DNA of 64,000 bases, taken from contig NZ_LNQV01000008.1 in the NCBI RefSeq assembly GCF_001515305.1, positions 1 to 64,000 on the forward strand, written 5' to 3'. This stretch comes from Aquitalea pelogenes (GTDB taxonomy: Bacteria > Pseudomonadota > Gammaproteobacteria > Burkholderiales > Chromobacteriaceae). The notes below the pieces were generated by a model. The model ran no database searches and had not been told where the DNA came from. It saw only the letters and a program-made list of their open reading frames with translations. Position numbers and translations under genes: made by a program. This document shows, one piece after another, positions 25,628-34,581 of this stretch; position 1 is the first letter of the stretch; every line of letters begins with the position of its first letter.

Positions 25628-26890
25628 TTAACGCAGTTGCACGATGTCGCCCACGCGGGTGGTGTAGCAGGGCGATTTCTTTTCCTGCTTCATCCGCCAG
25701 TCCTCGGTCAGGCCTTCGGCACCCAGCTTGATGGTGCCGCTGCCAAAATCGCGGTTGAGCTTGTCGATGGCGGCCATCAGCCGGTTGCGTTTGGGGTCGG
25801 GCAGCGGGCAGAACATATCCGGCTGCTGACGGGTGGCGGGGCCGATGTCCATCAGGATGACTCCGGCCTTGTGGTAGCTGAACTCCTTGCGCCAGATGGC
25901 GCGTAGCGCAGCCTGGGCTGCCTGGTTGAGCAGCAGGGTGTCGGCACTGGGGTGCACCAGCGGCACGCAGGTGTAGCCGTGGTACTGGCCCAGGTCGCGA
26001 AACGGGTTGGTGCGGATGCTGACGCCAATCAGCCCGGCGGTGCAGCCCTGGGCGCGCAGCTTTTCTGCTGCACGGGCTACGTGGTGGCTGATGCTGGCCG
26101 ACAGCGAGGGCAGGTCGTGCACCAGGCGGCTGAAGCTGCGGCTGGAGATGATTTGCTGCCTGGCCGGAGCCACGTCTTCCAGTGCCAGGCAGGCTACGCC
26201 GTTCAGTTCTGCCACCGTGCGCTCCACCACCACATTGAACTTGCGCTTGATATGGCGCGGGTCGGCCAGTTTCAGGTCCAAAGCACTGTGGATATTCATC
26301 AGGGTCAGCTTTTCGGCAATGCGTCGGCCAATCCCCCACACCGCGCCGACCGGGAATTCGGCCAGCAGCCGGTCCGCCTCGCGCGGGTTCAGCCAGTCCC
26401 ATTCAAACACGCCGTTCCACTCCGGCCGCTTCTTGGCCACATGGTTGGCCAGCTTGGCCAGCGTCTTGCTGCTACCCATGCCCACGCAGGTGGGTATTCC
26501 CAATCCCTGCCATACGGCCTGGCGGATTTGGTGGCCGTGGCTGTCCAGGTCTGGAATGCCTGTGACGTCCAGAAAGCACTCATCAATGCTGTAGATCTCC
26601 TGCACCGGGGCAAAGCGGCTCAGAACATTCATCATGCGGCGCGACATGTCACCGTACAGCGCGTAATTGCTGGAAAACACCGTCACACGGTGCTTGTAGC
26701 ACTGTTGCTGTATCTGGAAAAAAGGCAGGAAAGCCGGAATGCCCAGCGCCTTGGCCTCGGCCGAACGGGCCACCACGCAGCCATCGTTATTGGACAGCAC
26801 GATGATGGGGCGGCCAATGAGGTCCGGGCGGAACACCCGCTCGCAACTGGCGTAAAAGCTGTTGCCATCCACCAGTGCAAAGGTGCTCAT
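25628..26890 (-). CDS. umuC: Y-family DNA polymerase V catalytic subunit (UmuC)
   Basis: Error-prone translesion polymerase. The 420-aa protein starts [20 protein letters not shown] (catalytic Asp and steric gate region), has [10 protein letters not shown] with the catalytic Asp-Glu pair near residue 100, little-finger domain, a clamp-binding-like QPDMF near 345, and a C-terminal DUF4113 segment ([17 protein letters not shown]). Its ATG overlaps the umuD-like stop by 4 bp (ATGA). The set forms a umuDC operon controlled by the operator at 27318-27337. All polymerase residues I can see are intact. Confidence 0.93.
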   Translation of the reverse strand: MSTFALVDGNSFYASCERVFRPDLIGRPIIVLSNNDGCVVARSAEAKALGIPAFLPFFQIQQQCYKHRVTVFSSNYALYGDMSRRMMNVLSRFAPVQEIYSIDECFLDVTGIPDLDSHGHQIRQAVWQGLGIPTCVGMGSSKTLAKLANHVAKKRPEWNGVFEWDWLNPREADRLLAEFPVGAVWGIGRRIAEKLTLMNIHSALDLKLADPRHIKRKFNVVVERTVAELNGVACLALEDVAPARQQIISSRSFSRLVHDLPSLSASISHHVARAAEKLRAQGCTAGLIGVSIRTNPFRDLGQYHGYTCVPLVHPSADTLLLNQAAQAALRAIWRKEFSYHKAGVILMDIGPATRQQPDMFCPLPDPKRNRLMAAIDKLNRDFGSGTIKLGAEGLTEDWRMKQEKKSPCYTTRVGDIVQLR

Positions 26891-27303
26891 ACCAGCCGCC
26901 GCACCACGGCAATCACCACCCCCCATATCTGCAAGGTGTAATCGCCTTCTGCCGGAATCATCGGATAGCCGGGCGCATCGGCCAGCAGCGCCAGCATGCC
27001 TTGCTGCTTGTGCAGGCGGCGCAGCACAAAGCCGTCCTCATGCGCGGCCACCACCACATTGCCGTGTACCGGGCTGCGTGCCTTGTCGATCAGCACATAG
27101 TCGCCCTTGAAAATGCCGTGGATGGCATCGTTGCTGGCCATCATCAGGAAGGTGCAGTCCGGGTCGTCCACCAGCAGGGTGTTGAGGTTGATATTGTCCT
27201 GCACGTAGTCGTCGGCCGGGCTGGGAAAACCGGCACGCACGCTGCTGGCCACCAGTGGAATGCGCAGCGGGCTGGAGCGGGACAGAGGAATGGGGTAGTG
27301 CAT
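26887..27303 (-). CDS. umuD: UmuD-like protein lacking the Ser-Lys protease dyad
   Basis: Partner of UmuC. The 138-aa protein has the length and layout of UmuD: Ala24-Gly25 cleavage site in [13 protein letters not shown], then the S24 fold. Where UmuD has Ser60 in GDSM this protein has Ala60 (ASNDAIHG), and where UmuD has Lys97 in TVKKL it has Arg95 (VLRRL). Two residues of the loop after the nucleophile are also missing. It therefore cannot cleave itself by the known mechanism, yet keeps the cleavage site, so it may be a substrate cut in trans. It overlaps umuC by 4 bp. A palindromic operator sits 15 bp upstream of the ATG. Confidence 0.9.
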   Translation of the reverse strand: MHYPIPLSRSSPLRIPLVASSVRAGFPSPADDYVQDNINLNTLLVDDPDCTFLMMASNDAIHGIFKGDYVLIDKARSPVHGNVVVAAHEDGFVLRRLHKQQGMLALLADAPGYPMIPAEGDYTLQIWGVVIAVVRRLV

Positions 27304-27317
27304 GGCAACTGCTCTAT

Positions 27318-27349
27318 ATGATTATGTACAAAATCAAATATAGCAGAAA
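27318..27349 (-). promoter_or_regulatory. umuDC promoter with UmuDAb-like operator
   Basis: The operator is ATGATTA-TGTACA-AAATCAA (27318-27337 on the plus strand). On the minus strand a -35 TTTCTG (27344-27349), a 17-bp spacer and a -10 CATAAT (27321-27326) place the palindrome over spacer and -10. The same arrangement recurs at 38308-38339; 17 of 20 operator bases are shared. The canonical CTGT-N8-ACAG LexA box is not seen here. Confidence 0.7.
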
Positions 27350-27436
27350 GCAGGCAGTGCAGGGTGAGGATTTGCGCGAGAAAAACCGAAGCCGCCGCGC
27401 TTGGCAAGGCCGGGCCGGACGGCATACCATGCCGCC

Positions 27437-28108
27437 ATGTGCATCAACTTCATGCCTCCAAACCCGCGCCAGCTGGCAAGCCATTTCAATCTGCCAGCTG
27501 GTGACCTGCTGTGGCCGGACGAGTGCTGGCAAGACTATCTGGCACCCATCATCGTCAAAGGCCGCCACGGCGAAGCGGTGCTGCAACTGGCCAGCTACGG
27601 CATGGTGCCCAAACGCCACCAGCCACCCGGCGTGCGCATCAGCACCATGAATGCGCGCGCCGAAACCATTGGTGAACTGTTCAACTACCGCCGTGCCTGG
27701 CAGCAGCAGAGCCTGTGCCTGGTGCCCATGCAGCACTTTTACGAGCCGTGTTATGAATCCGGCCGCGCCGAGCGCTGGCAAATCGGCATGGCCGACAGCA
27801 GTCCGTTTGCCGTGGCCGGCCTGTGGCGTGCCTGGTCCGAGCCGGATGGCAGCATCAGCCACACCTTTACCCAGATCACCATCAACGCCGACCACCATCC
27901 GCTGATGAAGCGCATGCACCGGCCGGGCGATGAAAAGCGCTCGCTGGTGATTGTGCCGCCGGATCAGTACATGCACTGGCTGAACTGCTCCAATCCCGAA
28001 CAGGCACGCAGCTTTCTCACTCTCTACCCCGCCGAACTGATGACCGCCGCCCCCGCACCGCTCAAGCCGAAAGAAGCCGCACCGGAGCAGGGCAGCTTGT
28101 TTGATTGA
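27437..28108 (+). CDS. yedK: SOS response-associated peptidase (YedK/HMCES)
   Basis: Crosslinks covalently to abasic sites in single-stranded DNA and so shields them. The 223-aa protein begins MCINF; Cys2, exposed after Met removal, forms the thiazolidine link. Asn72 in STMNARAET, Glu103 in HFYEPC and His161 in MHRP match the other active-site residues. The start at 27437 is fixed by the need for Cys2; the longer frame to 27401 is not used. It is divergent from umuDC with the shared operator region between, which fits joint induction by DNA damage. Confidence 0.92.
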   Translation: MCINFMPPNPRQLASHFNLPAGDLLWPDECWQDYLAPIIVKGRHGEAVLQLASYGMVPKRHQPPGVRISTMNARAETIGELFNYRRAWQQQSLCLVPMQHFYEPCYESGRAERWQIGMADSSPFAVAGLWRAWSEPDGSISHTFTQITINADHHPLMKRMHRPGDEKRSLVIVPPDQYMHWLNCSNPEQARSFLTLYPAELMTAAPAPLKPKEAAPEQGSLFD

Positions 28109-28181
28109 GCTGTAATCATTCCTTCTTTTCCTGATGGCTTGGAAGCCTCATACTGGCTTTTATGCAAAAGTCATTGATGGA

Positions 28182-28320
28182 ATGTTTCCCCAAAACTTCA
28201 AGATCGAAGCTGTCAAGCAGCTTATTGAACGCCGCTATCCTATACCTCCATCACCAAACAGGTCACTCAACTCGGTATGTCTGTTCTCAAGCTGTATTAA
28301 TGGTTAAAACGCCATATCGG
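28182..28320 (+). pseudogene. IS3-family transposase OrfA remnant
   Basis: From 28182 the frame reads MFPQNFKIEAVKQLIERRYP, close to the start of IS3/IS911-type OrfA (the FKxEAVKQL motif). A frameshift near 28243 moves the reading into ITKQVTQLGMSVLKLY, then a stop, then WLKR, matching the rest of the OrfA helix-turn-helix. Only about 45 codons remain. It marks an old insertion at the left edge of the AT-rich patch. Confidence 0.65.
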
Positions 28321-28349
28321 GGAGGTCTGACTTGGGAGCTGAAAGATGT

Positions 28350-28381
28350 TGCATCAAGGCATGATTGAAGGGGATGGCCGG
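28350..28381. repeat. 32-bp direct repeat, copy 1
   Basis: Starts TGCATCAAGGCATGATTGAAG (first 20 bases identical and beyond) and ends TGGCCGG; 30 of 32 bases match 29218-29249. In one frame both copies end an ORF with ASRHD-stop. The pair brackets the orphan gene at 28578. Confidence 0.65.
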
Positions 28382-28577
28382 AGGATGGAGCGGGGTCCTT
28401 CAAAAAGCCACTGTATACCCCGTAGATTCTTTGATGTTTGAAAAGCTTGGCCGATTTATCGTGAAGACTTGCAAAAGTGATCAAGCCAGCAGGGATTCTT
28501 GATGATGGATATTATTGAGTGAGTAAATCATGCTGATACTGTTTTCGGGTGTGCCGGTCGGTTAAGTGGAGAGATTG

Positions 28578-29147
28578 ATGAATAAGTTAATTTTGTTCAT
28601 GTTTCTTTATGAATGCATTGGCTTTTCCTGTGCTTCAGAAATTCGTGTATTCAAATACATTGCAATGGCTGAGGCAATGGCTAGCGTCGGTAATGTTGTT
28701 GAGGGGGTGCCTGATTTTTTGGAGGTTGGTTACTATGAAAATGGCAGGAAGGGTTTTGTAGTGGTTAATCGTAATTACAAAGGTGAGTGTATTATTGATG
28801 GGGATCCTGACAGATATTATTCGTTGCGAGCGTATTTCGCAAAGTACAATATACGTTATTCGAGGAAGGGGGTGAGGGGTGCGTTTGTTTATGATCAACC
28901 ATATGGATGTGACTCTGGATTGTACTTTTATAAATTATCAAAATCCAGGCGTATTTATATTGTTGGTGATGCTTATAGGGAAAATGGTCTGCAATTTTTA
29001 ACGGCTCCTAATTTTAGAGGCTATGTTGCCAAGTCGGAGTTGCCCGCGGGGTGGAGGCAATATGAGCCGGATGATAGCTGGTTTTATGTAGTGCAGGAGG
29101 TTTTTGTTTTTGATGACTTGAAAAAGAATTTGCGAAATCCGAGGTGA
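28578..29147 (+). CDS. Exported protein of unknown function, AT-rich orphan
   Basis: A 189-aa protein with a signal peptide (MNKLILFMFLYECIGFSCAS). The mature protein is rich in Tyr, Phe and Gly, has cysteines in KGECIIDGD and PYGCDSG, and shows no motif I know. GGAGAG precedes the ATG at 28578; the in-frame GTG at 28566 lies within that ribosome binding site. Codon use is AT-rich and unlike the flanking genes. Bracketed by the 32-bp repeats and beside a tRNA gene, it looks acquired; an immunity-type or phage-derived protein is possible but unsupported. Confidence 0.6.
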   Translation: MNKLILFMFLYECIGFSCASEIRVFKYIAMAEAMASVGNVVEGVPDFLEVGYYENGRKGFVVVNRNYKGECIIDGDPDRYYSLRAYFAKYNIRYSRKGVRGAFVYDQPYGCDSGLYFYKLSKSRRIYIVGDAYRENGLQFLTAPNFRGYVAKSELPAGWRQYEPDDSWFYVVQEVFVFDDLKKNLRNPR

Positions 29148-29236
29148 GGCTGGATTTGAAGCACTCTTTATTGCATTACTTGTATGCGCTCTTGATTGCC
29201 GGGTCTGTCAGCTGCGCTGCATCAAGGCATGATTGA
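29144..29236 (+). pseudogene. Fragment of a lipoprotein leader
   Basis: A 30-codon frame from GTG at 29144 encodes LKHSLLHYLYALLIAGSVSC, which has the form of a lipoprotein signal peptide with lipobox GSVSC, followed at once by AASRHD and a stop inside the second 32-bp repeat. It overlaps the end of the orphan gene by four bases. It reads like the start of a lost lipoprotein gene. Confidence 0.35.
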
Positions 29237-29249
29237 AGTGGGTGGCCGG
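29218..29249. repeat. 32-bp direct repeat, copy 2
   Basis: Matches 28350-28381 at 30 of 32 bases, 868 bp away in the same orientation. It lies between the two orphan exported-protein genes. Confidence 0.65.
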
Positions 29250-29366
29250 GGCGGGGTGAGGGATTGCGGCAGCGATGAAGGGGGTTGTTTGTGAATCATA
29301 TTGTTGAGTGGAAAATTGTGCGGCTAATGTTTATTCAATTTTGAGGTTATATTGTTTGGGGTTTGT

Positions 29367-29876
29367 ATGAAATGGAAGATTATTTTTACATTATTGGTTG
29401 TTATTTTTTTTAGTCTCTGGTATGCATTTGACTCTCTTGAGGGTTATTGTATAAGTGATCGGCGGAGGTATTCTGATGATGAGTTGATTAATCTGGCGAT
29501 TGCAAATTTACTTATGAGTTATCCGCAGCCTGCTTCGGGTTATGATGATTATAAAGAAAGCTTCCGGGGGGAAGGGGTGGCTCAAAATTATGATAACTAT
29601 ATTAATCCGAAGGATGTTATTTATTACGATGGCGTTAGGGATTTTATTGATAAAAATAAAGGATGCTGTTCTGTTGTTAAGAGGCGAAATGTTGATGAGG
29701 GGGAGTTGGAGTATTGGAAGAGTATATTTGGAGAGGGCTGGCGATTTGTAAGGATAGTGTACCGACTGAAATATCGTATTGATGGTCGAGTAGAAAGTCC
29801 TTTGGTTGTATGGATGGGGCCGGTCGATAGTTGTGGTAACCCAACTCTTAGTACAAGTCAAACATTTTTGAGGTGA
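29367..29876 (+). CDS. Membrane-anchored or exported protein of unknown function, AT-rich orphan
   Basis: A 169-aa protein starting MKWKIIFTLLVVIFFSLWYA, an N-terminal membrane anchor or uncleaved signal. The rest is acidic and aromatic, with cysteines in GCCSVV and GYCISD; no family is recognised. GGGG lies a few bases before the ATG at 29367; a TTG at 29352 is the alternative. Composition matches the orphan gene at 28578 and differs from the core genome. Confidence 0.55.
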   Translation: MKWKIIFTLLVVIFFSLWYAFDSLEGYCISDRRRYSDDELINLAIANLLMSYPQPASGYDDYKESFRGEGVAQNYDNYINPKDVIYYDGVRDFIDKNKGCCSVVKRRNVDEGELEYWKSIFGEGWRFVRIVYRLKYRIDGRVESPLVVWMGPVDSCGNPTLSTSQTFLR

Positions 29877-30200
29877 TGTCGTGAGCAATGCCATGAATAG
29901 TTTCAGCGCAAATGGCATAACAAGTTCATTTTTGTATGGTAGTGAAAATGTGCCTATGAATTGATTTTATGGAAAGAGAAGAAACTTTTCTCCCGTGCAA
30001 ACGAGTATTCCAGTACTCAGTGACATGGCAACGGTTGGTCAGTGTAGTTTGCGTGCTGACTAAAGAACGTTTCTAGGGCGGGTGTGAAACGACAACGAAT
30101 AAGTTTGTTGTGTATTCATCGCGTGCGAGTGAGTGCCGTGTAAGACAATGAATGTCTTGCTGGCATACCTAATGGCATACCAGTGGATGTGGAAAACAAA
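29877..30200. other. Gene-free stretch between orphan gene and tRNA-Ser
   Basis: About 320 bp. It contains a short duplicated GGCATACC(A/T) pair near 30162-30180 but no frame I can call a gene. I looked for an integrase start next to the tRNA and did not find one. Confidence 0.45.
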
Positions 30201-30224
30201 AAAGCCCTGATTAATCAGGGCTTT
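30201..30224 (-). terminator. Terminator of tRNA-Ser
   Basis: AAAGCCCTGATTAATCAGGGCTTT is a perfect palindrome; on the minus strand it is followed by more T, as a Rho-independent terminator 13 bp after the tRNA 3' end. Confidence 0.8.
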
Positions 30225-30236
30225 AATGATAATTAA

Positions 30237-30324
30237 TGGCGGAGGCTGTGGGATTCGAACCCACGGACGGTTTCCCGTCGGCAGTTTTCAAGACTGCTGG
30301 TTTAAACCACTCACCCAAACCTCC
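30237..30324 (-). tRNA. tRNA-Ser (UGA anticodon)
   Basis: 88 nt on the minus strand. Acceptor GGAGGTT pairs with AGCCTCC, followed by discriminator G and an encoded CCA. The anticodon stem GCAGT/ACTGC holds the loop CTTGAAA, giving anticodon TGA, which reads UCA serine codons. A long variable arm (GACGGGAAACCGTC) confirms a class II serine tRNA, and TTCGAAT is in the T loop. It adjoins the AT-rich patch, a common integration neighbourhood. Confidence 0.95.
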
Positions 30325-30394
30325 GCAGTTTCTTGCCAGCGACCGTGTCGTCTGGCGAAGAGGACGCAATCATAACCGCCCCAAGCCATTTTGG

Positions 30395-32064
30395 CTAGGG
30401 GGTGGCGCGGTTCATTTCCAGCATTTCGGCTGCGTGCTGGCGGGTGGTCTGGGTGAGCTCGGCACCACCCAGCATGCGGGCGATTTCCAGCACGCGCTGC
30501 TCGGCGTCCAGCGGGGTGATGCGGCTGACCACACGCTTCTTTTCCTCGCGCTTGCTGACTTGCCAGTGCTGCTCGCCGCAGGAGGCCACCTGCGGCAGGT
30601 GGGTGATGCACAGCACCTGATAGCGTTGACCCAGTTGCTTCAGCATATGGCCGATGACTTCCGCCACGCGCCCGCCAATGCCGACATCCACTTCGTCGAA
30701 AATCAGCGTGGGCACGCTGGCCACCTGGCTGATCACCACTTGCATGGCCAGGCTGATGCGTGACAGCTCGCCGCCGAAGGCACCTTGGCTAAGGGGCGCA
30801 GGCTGGTTCCGGCGTTGGCTGCCACCAGGTATTCGATGGATTCCAGACCATGGGCACCGGGTTCGGCCAGGGCCGCCAGTTCGATGGCGAAGCGGGCGCT
30901 GCTCATCGCCAGTTGCTGCATTTCCTTGCTGATGCGGGCGGACAGTTCGCTGGCAGCCTGGCGGCGTTTGCCGGACAGGGCTTCGGCCAGGGTACGGTAG
31001 CGCGACAGGCTGGCGGTTTCGGCCAACGCCAGGGCTTCGCTGTCGGTGGAGGCTTCCAGTGCGGCCAGCTGGGCTTGCCAGTCGGCCAGCTTGAGCGGCA
31101 GTTCCTGCGGCTGTACGCGGTATTTGCGCGCCATGCTCATCAGGCTGTCGATGCGGCTTTCCACCTGTTGCAGCTGGCCCGGGTCTTCGTCGATGTCGCT
31201 GGCGTAGTCGCGCAGGCTGTAGACGACTTCGCGCAGTTCGGCATCTACCGAATCCAGCAGGGACAGGGTGTCGGCCAGCCGTGGGTCGAGGTTGGCCAGC
31301 TTGCTCAGGCGGCTTTGTACCTGGGTGAGCACGGACAGGCAGTTGCCCTCCATCTCGGACAGGGTATCCACCGCGTACTGCGCGCTTTGTACCAGCTCGG
31401 CAGCATTGGCCAGGCGGGAGTGGCTCTGGTTGAGCCCGGCCCATTCGTCCTGTTGCAGGCCCAGTTCGGTCAGTTCGTTGATTTGCCAGGTGAGCCGTTC
31501 GCGTTCCACTTCGGATTCGCGCGACAGCTTGTCGGCATCGCTGCGTGCCTTGCGGGCGGCTTGCCATTCCTGCCAGGCCTGATGCACTTCGCGGGCCAGC
31601 GAGCTGCTACCGGCATAGGCATCCAGTAGTTCGCGCTGGGCCTCGGCTTTCACCAGTGATTGGTGGGCGTGCTGGCCGTGGATGTCGACCAGGAACTCGC
31701 CCAGCAGCTTGAGCTGGGCCAGGGTGGCTGGCTGACCATTGATGAAGCTGCGCGAGCGGCCGGATTTGTCCAGTACGCGGCGGATCAGCACGATGTCGTC
31801 GTCGCCCGACAGGGCGTTTTCCTGTAACCAGGCCTTGATTTCCGGACGCTGGCGGCTGTCGAATTCGGCGCTGATTTCGGCGCGTTCGGCCCCTTCGCGC
31901 ACCAGCGAGCCTTCGGCGCGGTCGCCCAGCAAGAGGCCCAGGGCATCCAGCAAAATAGATTTGCCAGCCCCGGTTTCACCGGTCAATACGGTAAAACCGG
32001 GCGAGAAGTCCAGCGCAATGCTGTCAACGATGACGAAGTCTTTGACCAGAAGGGATAGCAGCAT
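30395..32064 (-). pseudogene. recN: DNA repair protein RecN, single-base frameshift
   Basis: SMC-like ATPase for double-strand-break repair. The N-terminal part (start 32064, MLLSLLVKDFVIVDSIALDF) has Walker A GETGAGKS and the RecN core LVDIHGQHAHQSL. Near 30780 the frame breaks: the message reads GTGCCTTCGGCGGCGAG where the family needs GTGGCC..., one G short. The other frame then continues FGGELSRISLAMQVVISQVA with Walker B LIFDEVDVGIGG and ends at 30397. Total length is 1670 bp, one short of 557 codons, the normal size. Either an inactivating mutation or a sequence error. It follows nadK by 12 bp. Confidence 0.9.
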
Positions 32065-32076
32065 GGTGTGTGCGTG

Positions 32077-32952
32077 TCAGAGCAGGCGCTCGCCCCAGTG
32101 GAGCTTGTGGCGCAGCATGTCGTAGTAGTTGTAGCCCACTGGGTGCAGGATGCGCAGCGGGTTGCGGTAACGGCGGATCAGCACGCGGTCCATTTCCATC
32201 AGGTCGCAATGCGACTGGCCGTCAAAGTGCACGCGCGCGTCCAGGCCGCGGGTCAGCATGAATTCCACTTCGCAGGAGTCGTTCACCGCAATCGGGCGGT
32301 TATTGAGCGACTGCGGGCAGATGGGTACCAGTGCAATTGCCTGCAGCGTGGGGTGCAGGATGGGGCCGCCAGCGGCCAGCGAGTAGGCAGTGGAGCCGGT
32401 GGGGGTGGAGACAATCAGGCCGTCCGAGCGCTGGCTGTAGACAAACTGGTTGTCGATGAATACCTCGAATTCGATCATCGATCCCACGGCGCCGCGGCTG
32501 AACACGATGTCGTTGAAGGCTAGCGCATTGGCGACTTCGGCGTCTTCGCGAATCACCGATGCTTGCAGCAGGATGCGGTTTTCCGGCACGAAATTGCCGC
32601 CCAGGATGGCGTCGATGGCTTCCAGCATTTCATGACGCGGAATGTCGGTCATGAAGCCCAGTCGGCCCTGGTTGATGCCGACCAGCGGCACGCGATAGGG
32701 TGCCAGCTGGCGGGCGATGGACAGCATGGTACCGTCCCCGCCCAGCACGATGACGAGATCGGCCAGCTTGCCCATGTCGCTGCGTTCGATCAGCTGATGG
32801 GGACCGGCTTCGGCCGGGGTGGCGCTTTCCTTGTCCACGAATACGGTGACGCCGGCAGCGGCCAGATGATCGGCCAGGGTGCGCAGCGATTCCACCACTT
32901 GCGGTTTGCTGTGTCTTGCCACCAGGCAGACATGTTTGAACAGTCGTTCCAT
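32077..32952 (-). CDS. nadK: NAD kinase
   Basis: ATP-dependent phosphorylation of NAD to NADP in the cytoplasm. The 291-aa protein has VLGGDGTML near residue 75 (active-site Asp), NDIVFSRGAVGSM near 150 and the conserved DGLIVSTPTGSTAYSLAAGG near 180. It is 12 bp upstream of recN on the same strand, the standard nadK-recN operon. Confidence 0.95.
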   Translation of the reverse strand: MERLFKHVCLVARHSKPQVVESLRTLADHLAAAGVTVFVDKESATPAEAGPHQLIERSDMGKLADLVIVLGGDGTMLSIARQLAPYRVPLVGINQGRLGFMTDIPRHEMLEAIDAILGGNFVPENRILLQASVIREDAEVANALAFNDIVFSRGAVGSMIEFEVFIDNQFVYSQRSDGLIVSTPTGSTAYSLAAGGPILHPTLQAIALVPICPQSLNNRPIAVNDSCEVEFMLTRGLDARVHFDGQSHCDLMEMDRVLIRRYRNPLRILHPVGYNYYDMLRHKLHWGERLL

Positions 32953-32961
32953 GTGGCGATT

Positions 32962-33630
32962 CTACTGCCTTGGGGCGGTTTCGTTCAAAAAAGACTCGTC
33001 GCTGCGTTTTTTGCCGGTGGCTTCCAGCGCCTTCAGGTAAAAGCGGATCAGGTCGGCCAGTGAATCCACCCCCAGCTTGCTGAACAGGTTGGCGCGGTGC
33101 ACTTCGATGGTGCGCGGCGACAGGTCCAGCTGGCGGGCGATTTCCTTGCTGGACAGGCCGTCGGCCACCAGTTCCAGCACTTCACGCTCGCGGCCGCTGA
33201 TGCGGGCCAGCTGGTTCATCACTTCCTGGGTTTCTTCATCCTGCTGCTGTTGCTGGATGCTCAGGCGTATGCCCTTGCGCAGGCTGTCGATCAGACGGTT
33301 CTGGTCGATGGGCTTGGTCAGGAAATCAATGGCACCGGACTGGAAAGCACGGCGGCACTGTTCGATATCACCATGGCCGGTGATGAAGACAATGGGAATG
33401 GACAGGCCGCGTTCTACCAGTTTTTCCTGCAGGGCAAGGCCGGTGATCTGCGGCATGCGGATATCCAGCACCATGCAGCCGATTTCACCTTCGGTATAGG
33501 TTTCAAGGAATTCCATGGCGCTGGCGAACGTCACCGTGCGCATGCCCTGGGCCATGATCAGCAAGGCCAGTGAGTCGCGTACGGCCGGGTCGTCATCCAC
33601 AATGAAAACGGTGGGCATCATGTACTTCAT
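32962..33630 (-). CDS. FixJ/NarL-type two-component response regulator (orphan)
   Basis: A 222-aa regulator. The receiver domain has the acidic pair DDDPAVRDS, phospho-acceptor Asp in MVLDIRMP near residue 58, Thr in FITGHGD and Lys in LTKPID. A Gln-rich linker leads to the LuxR-type HTH (SGREREVLELVADGLSSKEI). The architecture resembles FixJ and TtrR. No sensor kinase is adjacent: nadK lies on one side and 360 non-coding bases and msrA on the other. Partner and targets unknown. Confidence 0.9.
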   Translation of the reverse strand: MKYMMPTVFIVDDDPAVRDSLALLIMAQGMRTVTFASAMEFLETYTEGEIGCMVLDIRMPQITGLALQEKLVERGLSIPIVFITGHGDIEQCRRAFQSGAIDFLTKPIDQNRLIDSLRKGIRLSIQQQQQDEETQEVMNQLARISGREREVLELVADGLSSKEIARQLDLSPRTIEVHRANLFSKLGVDSLADLIRFYLKALEATGKKRSDESFLNETAPRQ

Positions 33631-33992
33631 TAACGGTCATCTCCTGCAACAGCGATTGCTGTTTATGTGCCAGATACGGCAAGGCCAGGCCCGTTGCCTG
33701 TCTGGCTGTCAGCAACGGGAAGCATGGGTGGTCTTGCCGGGTTCGTGTGCTTGTGGCGGGGCATGGCGACCGGGTAAGGGCAGCTCCCGAAGTCAATGCG
33801 CTCCATGATACCCGTGACCGCCTTGTCCGGTCTGCCTTTTGCCGGCATGTGCTGCCGGTATTGCTTGCTTGTTGCAATGCCGCAAGCAGCGCCAGCCAGC
33901 GCGAATGTTATCAGCATAATGGCTGGCTGGCTGCACGGACTGCTGTCATGGTGATACTTTATCGGCGGTTTGATGTCGCCGGGTCAGTATCG
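33631..33992. other. Gene-free spacer
   Basis: 362 bp between the response regulator and msrA, both on the minus strand. I see no ORF with a ribosome binding site; it should contain the regulator promoter. No strong repeat was noticed. Confidence 0.45.
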
Positions 33993-34523
33993 TCATGGTT
34001 TCAGCCAGTCGGCAAACTGGCGGCGCAGCTTCAGCTGCTTGGGCTGAATGACAGCCTGGCAGTATGGTTGCTCGGCGTTACGGGCAAAGTATTGCTGATG
34101 GTAGTCCTCGGCCGGATAAAACTGGCTGGCCGGCTCCAGCTTGGTGACGATGGGTGCGGCAAAAATGCCTTGTTGTTCCAGGTCGGCCATCACGGCCCTG
34201 GCCGTCTCCAGCTGCTCTGCATCATGATAAAAGATGGCGGAGCGGTACTGGCTGCCCACATCATGTCCCTGTCGGTTCAGGGTGGTGGGGTCGTGGGTGG
34301 CAAAAAATACCTGCAACAGCTGACGATAACTGATGATGGCCGGGTCAAAACGGATCTGTACTGCTTCGGCATGGCCGGTGTGGCCGCTGCAGACGCTGCG
34401 ATAGTCAGGGTTGGGCGTCTGCCCGCCGATATAACCGGATTGCACCTGGCTTACCCCGTTGAGGGCGAGAAAAATACTCTCGGTACACCAGAAGCATCCG
34501 CCGGCCAGGGTGGCTTTGTTCAT
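33993..34523 (-). CDS. msrA: Peptide methionine-S-sulfoxide reductase
   Basis: Repairs oxidised methionine (S epimer). The 176-aa protein has the catalytic GGCFWCTE at residues 8-15, GYIGGQTPNPDY and the AEAVQIRFDP region, and ends with the usual basic tail. I start at 34523 (MNKATLAGGCF) with GGAG six bases upstream; an in-frame ATG at 34538 would absorb that site. Single gene, followed by no partner msrB. Confidence 0.93.
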   Translation of the reverse strand: MNKATLAGGCFWCTESIFLALNGVSQVQSGYIGGQTPNPDYRSVCSGHTGHAEAVQIRFDPAIISYRQLLQVFFATHDPTTLNRQGHDVGSQYRSAIFYHDAEQLETARAVMADLEQQGIFAAPIVTKLEPASQFYPAEDYHQQYFARNAEQPYCQAVIQPKQLKLRRQFADWLKP

Positions 34524-34581
34524 TGCGCTCTCCATTTTATGGGGGTAGGTACGCTGTTTCGTCGGGGCTGGCGGGTGAATC

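Noticed and set aside
30100-30236. Possible integrase start next to tRNA-Ser
   Set aside because: A GGCATACC duplication recalls sequences near tRNA-borne integrases, but no frame with tyrosine-recombinase motifs is present.
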